DNA of 64,000 nt, from contig NC_080164.1 of assembly GCF_950295315.1 (NCBI RefSeq), forward strand, positions 110,876,447-110,940,446, written 5' to 3'. A model generated the notes under the pieces. It was not told the DNA's origin. It was given only the letters and a program-made list of their open reading frames with translations, and searched no databases. Positions within the stretch are counted from its first letter, which is position 1; the number at the start of each line of letters is the position of its first letter. The DNA is from Erinaceus europaeus. Lineage: Eukaryota; Chordata; Mammalia; Eulipotyphla; Erinaceidae. Positions 1-8,913 of the stretch are shown piece by piece. A program made the position numbers and the translations under genes.

Positions 1-196
1 ACTTTGTTGTGTTCTTTATCACAAGTCATACAAATATCGTTAGGCAGTGGAAGTTGTTTCTTTCAATTACTCATTGTCCCTATAGGTCAAACACATGGTG
101 CCTTTTTTTTTTATTTTCCACTTTTATTACAATATTGAGAAATTTTTGTTTGACAGGACAGCTATTGTCACAGGGGGGCAGTTCCACATTCCCATG

Positions 197-231
197 CACA
201 CACACATACACACACACACACACATACACAC
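197..231. repeat. (CA)n microsatellite
   Basis: A run of CA dinucleotides broken by a few TA units. Open reading frames across it are low-complexity artefacts. Confidence 0.9.
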
Positions 232-378
232 TGGAGTCTTCCACTTATCTGCAAGGACAGTTGAAATCCTATCATTTGCTTGAGTAGAACCTGAACTGAA
301 TGAGATCAGGCAACATAAAATAACTTAGGGCAGATTTCCATTCATCTCACTAATATGTGGAATAAAAGAAAATAAATT

Positions 379-525
379 TGGCTGGGGAGATAGCTATCAT
401 GGTAAAGTGTGTTCCCTGCTATAACAAAGACTGGATTCCAACCCAGACACCTCTTGGTAGCACCATGACACCAGAGGAAGCGGTGGCTTTTATCCCTCTC
501 TCTTTCTCTGATATAAAGTGAACAA
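379..525 (+). mobile_element. SINE fragment (ggctggggagatag type)
   Basis: The head reads ggctggggagatagc and is followed by a degraded tRNA-like body and a CT-rich stretch. Related heads occur at 4926, 5350 and 51015. The copy is diverged and its 3' boundary is uncertain; no TSD was found. Confidence 0.55.
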
Positions 526-899
526 AATATTGATTTGTGGGCAGTGGAATCAGACATATGACAGGCACAGCCAAAGCACAAATAAATAAAAAGTAACATA
601 CAGAAACAAAGAAACAATTCAAGGGAACAGATAAAGTAAAACAGTGTCTTATCTCTATGTACATACAGCATTGCTTACATAAAGGGAAAGACAGAGTGAG
701 TTGACAGGAGAGAGTGGGTTTCACGGACTTTGCTTGAGGCAAACTGAAACCTTGGTAGTGTGATAACACACATAATGAAGGGCTATGGAATGAAGATATA
801 CAGACTTGTGACCCATATTAATTCAATTTAAAAGTTACCTCCAGAGTTAGTGCTTGCACAACAAATCTACAGTGGCCATTTTATTTTTTATTTTGTTTT
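526..899. other. unassigned AT-rich DNA
   Basis: No gene, repeat family or RNA is recognised here. Reading frames on the minus strand (342-769) overlap the SINE and show no domain-like composition. Confidence 0.4.
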
Positions 900-1092
900 T
901 GTTTTTTGATAGAGAGAGAGAGAAATTGGAAGGGGAGGGGATATTGAGATGGAGAGAAAGACAGAGACACCTGCAGTCCTACTTCACCTTTTGTGAAACT
1001 TCCTCCCTATAGTGAGGACCAGAAACTTGAATCTAGGTCCTTGTGTACTGTAATGGGTGTGCTCAGTTGTGCATGTCGCCACTACTCTCCCC
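900..1092 (-). mobile_element. tRNA-derived SINE, type A
   Basis: On the plus strand it starts with the reverse complement of the tail and CT-rich body (gatagagagagag), passes through acacctgcag and ends near the tRNA-like head. The same body recurs at 1668, 22258, 40565 and 41404. Substitutions are frequent, so it is an older copy. Confidence 0.8.
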
Positions 1093-1667
1093 CAATTTCT
1101 TTTTTGAGACCCCTTTTGATTCAATGGATATTATCTTTATTTGGGCACACTGCACTAATTACTTATTCATATACTTTCATAAGTACTGGAAGTTCATAGC
1201 TTCTATTGTCTATGGTGACCTGTCTACAAAGTTAAGAATTATTAGCATCAGTCAAGAACTCTATTGATTCATCAGAGCCACCATATTGGAATCAGCCCTC
1301 AGTGGAGAAAGCAGACACTCTTTAGCAGCTGCATTCGTTATTCAGTTTCTTTCCCATGACCTTTAAATTTCATTCTTTCTTCTCTTACACCTTCTTATGA
1401 CTTGAAAGATGAAGTCCAGCTACAATTCCTGTTTATGAATTGCCTTCTCATTGAAGATAAAACAATTAGTCATTTTGTAGGAAATGGAAAAGGAGTCCCA
1501 GACCCAGAACTCTGCTTTTCTTATATGTGGATTCAGTACAGGGAGCACCACCCATGAGTTTCATCCAAGTAAACTGAAAATAGTCATAGTTAAAACAAAA
1601 TAAACACATATCATTTAAATTAAGTATATGCAATGGAAATTGTAACCCTTGCCTTTCTTTATTTTTG
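1093..1667. other. unassigned DNA
   Basis: AT-rich stretch with only short reading frames and no recognisable repeat or gene. Confidence 0.4.
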
Positions 1668-1867
1668 TTAATCATTTATTTATTAGCTAGAGACAGAGAG
1701 AAATTGAGAGGGGAGGGTGAGAGATAGAGAGACAAAGAGACAGAGTTACTGACTCTTGTAGCCCTGATTCACCACTTATGAAGCTTTCTTCCTGCAGGTG
1801 AGGACCAGAGACTTGCACATAGGTCAAGTAACATGTGTGCTTAATCAGGTGCTCCACTCTCTGGCCC
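1668..1867 (-). mobile_element. tRNA-derived SINE, type A
   Basis: It begins with atttatttattagctagagacagag (the tail complement) and contains the cctgcaggtgaggaccag block typical of this family. It ends near tctggcccc, the complement of the SINE head. Confidence 0.85.
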
Positions 1868-2149
1868 CTACTTTTTCATTTTCAAACAGTACTAACCTGA
1901 ATTATATGCACCAAATCTGGCCTAGAGACTTTATTATAACTTAGACTTTATTTGTGGAAATTTGGAGTATAAAACCTGTAGACATCGAGATATGACAAGG
2001 TTAAGATGAGGGAAACTGGTTCCATGTGAATAGCTTGTCATCATAAGTCCTATCTAAAGATCTATGGTAAATTCATTTGGACATAGACCAGCAAGTACAT
2101 GCCATCAAGAATAGCCAAAATATTTCATGTTTGGGAACTACTCTCTGAC
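1868..2149. other. unassigned DNA
   Basis: Nothing recognisable was found between the SINE and the L1 3' fragment. Confidence 0.35.
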
Positions 2150-2740
2150 CTAGTCCAGCTTTCTAGTCCTTTTCTCAACTCTGACACCATCTTCCCAAAC
2201 AATAGTTTTAGTCTTCCTGCATGTTAGCTAGCAGAGTCAGGCAAAAATTATTAAAGTCATAGGCCCCTTGGAACATACCTAAATATATATTTTCCAGCTT
2301 CTTTCAAATGAATACCTCTAGTTTCACTTGCTCTATTCCTACCTTTGGATTCCTGTTTATTAAACAATTTGTCCTGCTTTATATCTTGCCACTTTTCAGC
2401 TGCCAAGTTGCAGACACTGCTATGATGCCATCCTGACTTCCCTGGGCATATGACCTCAACAATGTGTCCTGGAACCTCCCTTCTCCAGAACTAGGAAAGA
2501 AAGATATGGATTGACCTACCAACATCCATATCCAGTGGAGAAGCAATTACAGAAGCCAGACATCCCACTTTTTGCACCCTGTAAAGAATTTTGGTCCATA
2601 CACGCAGAGGGATAAAGAATAAGGAAGTTTCCAATGGAGGGCATGGGATATGAAACTCTGTTGGTGGGAACTATGTGAAACTATACCCCTGTTATTTAAT
2701 AATTTTATAAATCAATATTAAATCACTAATTAAAACAAAA
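2150..2740 (+). mobile_element. old L1 3' UTR fragment
   Basis: It matches by eye the L1 3' UTR seen at 13200-14080, through the blocks caatgtgtcctgga, gaagcaattacagaagccag and the gggataaagaataaggaag end. An even closer relative lies at 20998-21435, which shares a stretch upstream of these blocks. It has no coding potential and is clearly older than L1-1. Confidence 0.75.
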
Positions 2741-2754
2741 ATAATTTCCATGCA

Positions 2755-2893
2755 TCCCTCCAGATAAAGAATAAGAAATCTTCCAATGGAGGGGATAGAA
2801 CACAGAACTTTGGTGGTGGGAATTGTGTGGAATTGTATACCTGTTATCTTACAATGTTGTTAATGATAATTAAACAACTATTTTAAAAAAATG
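2755..2893 (+). mobile_element. second copy of an L1 3' terminus
   Basis: It repeats the last ~130 bp of the preceding element (agataaagaataag, tggtggtgggaatt, then a TA-rich tail and A-run), about 157 bp downstream. It is either a tandem duplication of the 3' end or an independent 5'-truncated insertion; no TSD was resolved. Confidence 0.6.
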
Positions 2894-4925
2894 ATGGCCA
2901 AAATGAAAAGAAAGTGTGTTACTCTTAGAACAAATATATGGAAGGTAATGTCTTCATGAAGCACAGAAGCCGGTAGCAACACAGCTGTTCCTTATTCACA
3001 CCATGCCAATATCCTGGTTGGCTCTGGATAGAATTTTACAGAGTGGTTTTTGTAGTAAGTTCTTCTGGATTGATGAGGGGAAAAGAAATGTTAATCTCTG
3101 TGTGAACTCTGTTGACATTTATTCTGCAAATAAAAACAATCAGGAAACAAAAATGCTCTTAAGACAATATAGTGGTTATCTCTGGGTAATAGGTCAATTT
3201 TATAGTGGAAGATGGAATCTAGACTTTTGATGGTGTATATTGTATAGTCTATGCAGATGTTCTATAATATTGAATGAAACCTATAAAATGTCTTAAACCA
3301 ATGTTATTTCATTAAGACTTTTTTAAAGTTGAAAAATCCAAGTTAAAAAATTCACCTAAACAAATTCCCCCATGTAACATAAAACAATGATGGCTGGGAT
3401 AAAAAAAAATGTCTTCAATATTTACTGTGCAAAGCTTTAAAAGAAGGATGTCAGTGGAAAACAGATCATCATTTCTCAATTTTCTCCAGGGGAAGGAAAA
3501 AGAATTGTTATTACAATAAACCACAGTTTGATGAAGGGATGAAAAATCGATGAGAAGAAAAAGTAGCTAAGCAGAACAACACACCTTAGTAATTATCAAA
3601 CTCATCAATAACTCTGTCATTTCACTGGAATTACTGTGGCCATCTCTAATCTTCCCTGAACTTGCCTACTTAAAAATAGCCATTAGAAATATTTCAGTTG
3701 TATTAAATCACCTGTTTGTTGTTGTTGCTGTTCTTGTGGTAGCTATTGAAACAGATCTTTCTATCTTTTCATCTCATCCATATGAAGGGTTTTTGCCACA
3801 AAACAACAACAGGCATGGAGTAAAGTATTATTCTAAGACTTTCTTATTTCCATTGTCTATTTTGCAAGTGAGATGCCAGTGGAACTTTTGCTCCATTACA
3901 GAGAATTTTTTTTTCAGTGATAGTTTTACAATCAGTTTAGAGTACATGACTTGTTAACAGTTTTTAATCTGAAAGTAAGTTTCACAATTTTACATGTATC
4001 TCTATGCTCCCATTTACAGACTTACTTCAAATGACTTGAATGATGAGGTCAAGATACAATTTCAGTTTAGGAATTTCCTCCACAGGGAATATCAAAAGTT
4101 AGTCCAATTGTGGATCACGGAAAGGGGGTCCCATATCCCAGAATTCTGATGTATTTAAAAAAATAATAATATTCAGGTCCCCAGGTCACTAATATGTAAA
4201 GTGCTTGAAATTAATTACTCCAATTCTCACAACAAGGAATTAGCCAAGCAAAAGAGACAATCTAGTAGCTAACAGATATATCAAACAGTTGACACAGAGC
4301 AAAATGGTGCCCTCAAAGCCTAAAGACAGGTGGGGTCAGGTTCACAGGTGACAAAGGACACTGGCCTCAGCAGAAAGTTTTATGTTGTAATTGACAATCT
4401 GCTAGAAATGAACTATGGACTGGCCTGAGCTTGAAGCATGTGGGGTGCCTAGGTCTAGGGACTATGCTTTTGTTTCCAATCCCTGACCTTCTTCTAGGGG
4501 TCTTCACTATGGTGAAAATCAGAGGGGAAATATTCTTATGATTTCAGTACTCCATGGGGATAAAGCAACTGCTTCAGATAAATTCAGGATGAACACAATC
4601 ATTTAAAAAATGCTGTTCATGTTGTTCTCATTTTATCCAAAAAGAAAATTACTTAATCAGAGACTAGGATCCAGCCTGTGTAGAGAAAGTTCATGCCAAA
4701 GCCAACACCTTTTGCCTGTGAGTCTCTTCTGAGGGAGGAAAGGCAGAGGCACACTGGTGACAGGTTATGCACTGAGCACAGACCTGGTAGGAGGAGTAGA
4801 CCCACTCACCCATGCACATTAAGATTTCTTGGTCCATTACACCATACCAACAAGACTTCCTGCAAAACACCAGAATCATAGTGGAAAAACCTGCAAGGCT
4901 CAGGATGTTTAAAATTAGTTGTTTG
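2894..4925. other. about 2 kb of unassigned, apparently single-copy DNA
   Basis: I recognise no repeat family, exon or RNA gene. The reading frames here (for example 3003-3230 and 3736-3957) are under 80 codons, lack domain motifs and look like chance openings in AT-rich DNA. Confidence 0.45.
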
Positions 4926-5035
4926 AGGGCAGGGAGATAGCATAATGTTTATGCTAAGCAGACTCTCATGCCTGAGGCTCTGAGACTCTGAGGCTCCAGG
5001 TTCAATTTACCTTTAGCAGCTAAAAAAAAAGAGGT
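4926..5035 (+). mobile_element. SINE fragment (gagggcagggagatag type)
   Basis: The head reads gggcagggagatagcat and is followed by a tRNA-like box with ccaggttcaattt and a short A-run. It is the same type as the copies at 379 and 51015. Confidence 0.65.
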
Positions 5036-5349
5036 GATGATGCTTAGCAAAATAAGTAAAGACAGACAACTACCAGATGGTTTCCTGCCTTTTTCTTCAA
5101 TAAACACACTATCCTCTGCCATAGTGTCCAGACTCCTCACTCTGTATGCTCACCCCCACCGTGGCCTGTTCTCCTCTAAGACACCTCTCTGGTGACCAAA
5201 AGACTGGTGGGTGTGGGATGGTCAAGGCAGGCCTTCCAGAGCTTGCATCGAAACAAGCAAAGCTATGCACTACGTAAGTGAGCTATTTTATCACCCCTAC
5301 AATAAAAAAATGTTTTCCCAACAGATGAACATATAAAAAATAAAAAATA

Positions 5350-5520
5350 TGGAGCCAAGGAGATAATATCAATATTACCACACAGGGCTTTCATCCTTGA
5401 AGCTCCAGAAGCATAAGGTTTAATCCCTAGCACCTCCATAAGGCAGAGCTGAGCAGTGCTCTGATAACTAAACAAAAGGCCCCCAACAATAAGAATATGG
5501 CCTCTCTAATTAAAAAAAAA
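5350..5520 (+). mobile_element. SINE fragment (ggagccaaggagata type)
   Basis: A diverged tRNA-like head, a gggtttaatccctagcacc-like B-box region and an A-rich end near 5511-5522. The minus-strand reading frames across it are artefacts. Confidence 0.55.
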
Positions 5521-5636
5521 AACCTCAAATATTTGAACAGACATATAGACAGAGTACATAAATAATGACAAATAAACACATTTAAAATAGCCTCAACAAC
5601 ATATGACATTAGATAACTTTAAATTAAAACATGAAT

Positions 5637-5882
5637 GAGGGGTTCATGTAAAGGCACACCAGGCTGAGAACTCATATGACCAGGCACAAGGACCCCAGTT
5701 CAAGAGCCAGCTCCCCACCCAAAGAGGAGAAGTTTTATGAGCAGTGAAGCAGAGCTGTAGGTTTTTCTCTATCATTCTGTCTCCCCCACACCCCCTCTCA
5801 CTCACTCTCTCCTCTTTCTCCTTGCCCCCTCTCAATTTCTCTCTGTCCTATCAAATAAGAGAAAAAAAGAAAAAAAAAAAGA
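5637..5882 (+). mobile_element. tRNA-derived SINE, type A
   Basis: A tRNA-like head (ggcacaaggaccccagttcaag), the tgagcagtgaagcagagctg block, a CT-rich body and the ctctgtcctatcaaataag end, followed by an A-rich tail. The ORF at 5744-6226 is a read-through of this body into the LTR and is not a gene. Confidence 0.8.
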
Positions 5883-6044
5883 CTACTAGGAGCCCAAGAG
5901 ATAACCCTGGTGCTAATAAAAAGGAAACAAAAGAAGTAGTGATATATAAATGTATGCTTACTATGATGGTGAGGATGCAGAGTAATCAGAGTGCTCCCAC
6001 AGCCTACTCTAAGCAAGGCATGGAATATCATGGACCCCATGGAA

Positions 6045-6050
6045 GCTCTG
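6045..6050. repeat. 5' target-site duplication of the provirus (gctctg)
   Basis: Six bases before the 5' LTR read gctctg; six bases after the 3' LTR (20987-20992) read gatctg. The single mismatch is compatible with an old 6-bp duplication, as is usual for class II retroviruses. Confidence 0.6.
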
Positions 6051-6293
6051 TGCTGGCAAATTGTGCTGATGCAGTCACATCTGCCATGTTGTCCCCTCAG
6101 GCTACTGCTAGTTCCCGCGAGAGTTGGGACATTCTCGGAGTGCCATGTTGTGCCCTCAGGGCATTGTCTATATCCCCGCGATATTTGGAGTGCTTTGGTT
6201 ACTCCTCCCCCCTCTCATTCTCATGAGAGTTATTATCCTATCCTGGAGTGCTATGGTTAGTCCTCTCCCTTCCCATTCTCGCGAAAGCTATTC

Positions 6294-6301
6294 CTATAAA
6301 A
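6294..6301 (+). promoter_or_regulatory. TATA box of the 5' LTR
   Basis: TATAAAAG lies about 150 bp upstream of the polyadenylation signal and is conserved in the 3' LTR at 20764-20771. Confidence 0.75.
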
Positions 6302-6449
6302 GCCCTTCTTCTTCCTCACCTCGCTCTCTTGCCAGCACTTCACTCTGGTGTTCAGATGCAGGAAAGGTTACTGTGTGACGTGGCCATTTTCGCTACCACC
6401 ACATGGCCCAACCTGCCTCTCTAGCACCAAACTCTGAGGTGCCAGCACA

Positions 6450-6455
6450 AATAAA
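6450..6455 (+). terminator. polyadenylation signal in the 5' LTR
   Basis: AATAAA occurs in the context cacaaataaagattt. The corresponding site in the 3' LTR reads AATAGA (20916-20921). Confidence 0.75.
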
Positions 6456-6522
6456 GATTTGTGTTTCCTCTTTGCTCCAGACCCCCTCTCTCTCTTCTCC
6501 GCGGCCCGCGCACAACAACATC

Positions 6523-6540
6523 TGGTGCCTGATGTGTCCC
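6523..6540 (+). promoter_or_regulatory. candidate retroviral primer-binding site
   Basis: Starting two bases after the LTR end, the sequence reads tggtgcctgatgtgtccc. It starts with the invariant TGG, complementary to a tRNA CCA end. By eye it fits a decayed tRNA-Lys-type site best, with several C-to-T changes, but a Phe-type site cannot be excluded. Confidence 0.5.
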
Positions 6541-6580
6541 ACACTCATGCCCGGCCTGAGGTCCAGAAAAGCCTCCCAGA

Positions 6581-6590
6581 CACAGGTAAG
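6581..6590 (+). promoter_or_regulatory. candidate leader 5' splice site
   Basis: CACAG|GTAAG lies about 65 bp downstream of the LTR. It matches the 5' splice-site consensus and sits where retroviral leaders carry the donor for env mRNA. Confidence 0.45.
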
Positions 6591-6775
6591 TGGCAACCAC
6601 CTGACTCTGTGGCCCTGCGTTTCCCCTCACCATGGGATTTTTTTCGTTTTATGAGGAGGTGTCCCAGACATTATTTCCTTCTCTCCCGGGACAGGTTCTC
6701 GCTCTCAGAGACACTTAAATTTTCGCTACACCCTGGGTTCTCATAGCTATAATTGCCACTTACAAGATATGTACA

Positions 6776-7064
6776 ATGTGGTCTGCCATGAGGATAAGCG
6801 ACCCTGAGGCTAAGATACGAGAGTTAAAGCACATGTGCTTAAGACTTAGAAGCCCTAAGCGATCAGAGGCTAGACCCAAAAATTCCATTCCCACAGACAC
6901 GAACACATGTTCGGAAGCTCCTCCTCTGACCCCGCCCCCTGCTGCCCCAGGTTCAGCTTCTCCTGAGGCTTCCGCCTCTCTGGCCCCAACCCCTGCTTGC
7001 TCTGAGGCTTCCGGTTCTCTGACCCCACCCCCTGCTGATACGTCATCATTAAGAGACCTTGTGG
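6776..7064 (+). pseudogene. gag: gag, 5' part (matrix-side, Pro/Ser/Ala-rich)
   Basis: The frame opens at 6776 (MWSAMRISDPEA...) and is rich in Pro, Ser and Ala. It runs to the L1 insertion at 7064. The frame locally continues on the other side of the L1 (from 14087), because the target-site duplication codes for the same Arg-Asp-Leu-Val. Residues around 12-17 (IRELK) and 35-42 (RPKNSIP) recur in altered form after the L1, which suggests an internal gag duplication. I cannot confirm a matrix fold or a myristoylation signal; there is no Met-Gly start. The frame continuing past 7064 is L1 5' UTR and not gag. Confidence 0.6.
7051..7064. repeat. 5' TSD of L1-1
   Basis: aagagaccttgtgg, repeated exactly at 14087-14100 immediately after the L1 poly(A). 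The perfect 14-bp match defines the insertion boundaries. Confidence 0.95.
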
Positions 7065-7506
7065 GAGGGGAGAGGAAGATGGCGGACAGAGAAGTCGCTG
7101 ACAGCGAGCGCTCTGACCGCATCGTCAGCAACGGTAGGATTTTCTGCCTTTAGCAGGCCAGTTAATAAGGGATGACACCAAAAAGTGAGGACAATTTAAT
7201 TTGGGTTAAGAATTAGAGTAAAGGTGACACGGACTAGCAGGGCTCCAGAATTCCCAGGGTGCCGGGCAAGGCGAGTGCGCCGGGCATTGTCCTCCGCCCG
7301 CCCAGGAAGGCGGCTCCTCCGCCGGTTGCAGAGCGCAGCGGGCAGAGGAACCGGAGAGAGCACTTTAGCTCGGGGGCTTTCTCTTGGGAGTCTGCAGGGT
7401 CCACCGCGGCCCTGAGAGCAGATCCAAAGACTTCTTGAGTATAGCTCTCATTGGATCAAAGGATTTGGAGCTAGTTTTCATTTTTGAGAAATCCTTTAAA
7501 AAAGTC
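7065..7506 (+). promoter_or_regulatory. L1-1 extra upstream 5' UTR unit, CpG-rich
   Basis: It begins gaggggagaggaagatggcgg, resembling the L1 5' end that recurs at 7510. It shares the tttagcaggccagttaataaggg and taatttgggttaagaattagag blocks with the second unit. It then carries a GC- and CpG-rich stretch (about 7228-7420) absent from the other L1 copies here. It looks like an additional promoter module placed upstream of the canonical 5' UTR. Confidence 0.7.
7076..7085 (+). promoter_or_regulatory. YY1-like site at the L1 5' end (first unit)
   Basis: AAGATGGCGG matches the core YY1 consensus (AANATGGCG). The same ten bases occur near each L1 5' end in the window, at 7527, 26120 and 43405. 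Confidence 0.55.
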
Positions 7507-8375
7507 TGGAGGGAGGGGTTTCCCGGAAGATGGCGGACTGAGAAGCGGCTAGCCTTGGAGCTCCGGACACATCTCGTGTAAACAATAGTATTTTCTGCCT
7601 TTAGCAGGCCAGCCAATAAGGGGCCATAGCGGTCATACCAAGGATGTGTCTATAACTTAATTTGGGTTAAGAATTAGAATAGGGGAAAAAAATTCTTTTT
7701 TCTTCCTTTTAATTTTCAAGCATACATCCTTCCCGCCGCCCCACCCCCCCATAAGCAGTGCCTGGGACCAGCTACTAGCAGGATACCCCATACCACCAAA
7801 CAGGGTTTTTTTTGTTTTTTTTTTAAACTCACTGATACACATTTGGGAAGTTCCTCGCACTGCTCTTTAAATACAACCCTTCTTCTTATCTTCTCCCTTT
7901 TCTCTCTCTTATCTCTCTCTATCTCTTTTTTTATTATTATTTTTTATCTTATCATACACTTCTTTCTTCTTTGCCTTTCTGAATTTGTGAATTACTTTGG
8001 GGAAGAAATCTGACCCAGAGTGGACTCTCTATGTGTGTATATCTGCTCTAGTTCCCTTTACACTCTTGTTACCCCTAGAATATACACTGGATAGTAGATT
8101 TGCATAACTGTCTATTCTTGCTATCCTTTCTTTCTTTTCTCTTTCTTCACTGGGATTTGGTTACTATTTTTTCATGGACTGGAGAAATTGTTTGGCTAAC
8201 TGGTAACGATTAAACTCCTTCAATACTTACTTCAGTTGCTACTGTAATTCCGGAGGTTGGTGAGTGCAATTGTCATAAAGGTATTTAGTACAGTGTTACT
8301 TGTGCTCAAAACACAACAACTGAGGAACAACAGAGCATTAAAAAAAGAGAGAGAGAGAAACACATAAATAAAAAA
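7507..8375 (+). promoter_or_regulatory. L1-1 canonical 5' UTR
   Basis: It starts gggaggggtttcccggaagatggcgg. It is collinear with the L1-2 5' UTR (26107-26973) and with parts of the L1-3 5' UTR, sharing the ttttctgcctttagcaggcc and cagagtggactctctatgtg blocks and the gaacaacagagcat end. A second YY1-like AAGATGGCGG lies at 7527-7536. CT-rich tracts occupy 7890-7950. Confidence 0.8.
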
Positions 8376-8852
8376 ATGGGTAGATTAAAAACAAATAAAA
8401 CTGCTACCCCAATGAATGAAGACAAGAGCCCAAAAGAAACCACAAATCAGTCAGAAGTAACCATAGATAAGAAAAGTATGCAAGCAATAATAAACTTATT
8501 AATCACAGAAATGAAAACAACATTGGAGGAAAGGAATGGCAGTATTAGGGAAACAACAGTTGAGACCCCCAAGGAAAATACTGATTATCTTGAGACAAAT
8601 AGAGAACTGAAAGCTGAAATAGCTGTAATGAAGAAAGAAGCTGAGGCAAGGGAAAGCAGACTAACAGAAGCAGAAAACAGAATTAGTCAGACAGAGGATG
8701 AGTTAGAGAAAACTAAGAAAGAGGTGAAAGAGCTTAAAAAGAGATTGAGAGATCTCTAGATGGAGGGATCAAAACCTTCCTAAACAAACAATAGTTAAAG
8801 GAGGCAACTATCACCAAGCCGGCCCTGAAAGAGGTACTAAAAGACCTCTTAT
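8376..8852 (+). pseudogene. L1-1 ORF1, internally deleted
   Basis: ORF1 encodes the RNA-binding chaperone of L1. The start MGRLKTNK at 8376 matches the other copies. Residues 1-127 cover the N-terminal region and a Glu/Lys-rich coiled coil (about residues 70-127). At 8752 the frame jumps to the last ~30 codons (ctagatggaggg onward, to a stop near 8851). By comparison with L1-3, about 430 bp are missing, covering the RRM and most of the C-terminal domain; three bases (tct) lie at the joint. The product could form a coiled coil but not the nucleic-acid-binding half. Confidence 0.85.
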
Positions 8853-8913
8853 AAACAAGAACATCACTATAATACTTGCAATATATCAGAGTAAACAAAT
8901 CGTTTTTTAGAAC

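Larger units (their letters stand above)
6051..6520 (+). repeat. 5' LTR of the provirus
   Basis: It begins TGCTGG and ends ACAACA, matching 20511-20986 over its whole length. A TATA box (TATAAAAG) lies at 6294-6301 and an AATAAA polyadenylation signal at 6450-6455, giving a U3 of about 270 bp and a short R/U5. CT-rich stretches flank the promoter. Compared with the 3' LTR it lacks a 7-8 bp segment near 6144 and differs by a 3-bp indel in the cttcttc region. Confidence 0.93.

Noticed and set aside
5744..6226. A 160-codon plus-strand frame
   Set aside because: It runs from a SINE body into the 5' LTR and has low-complexity composition.
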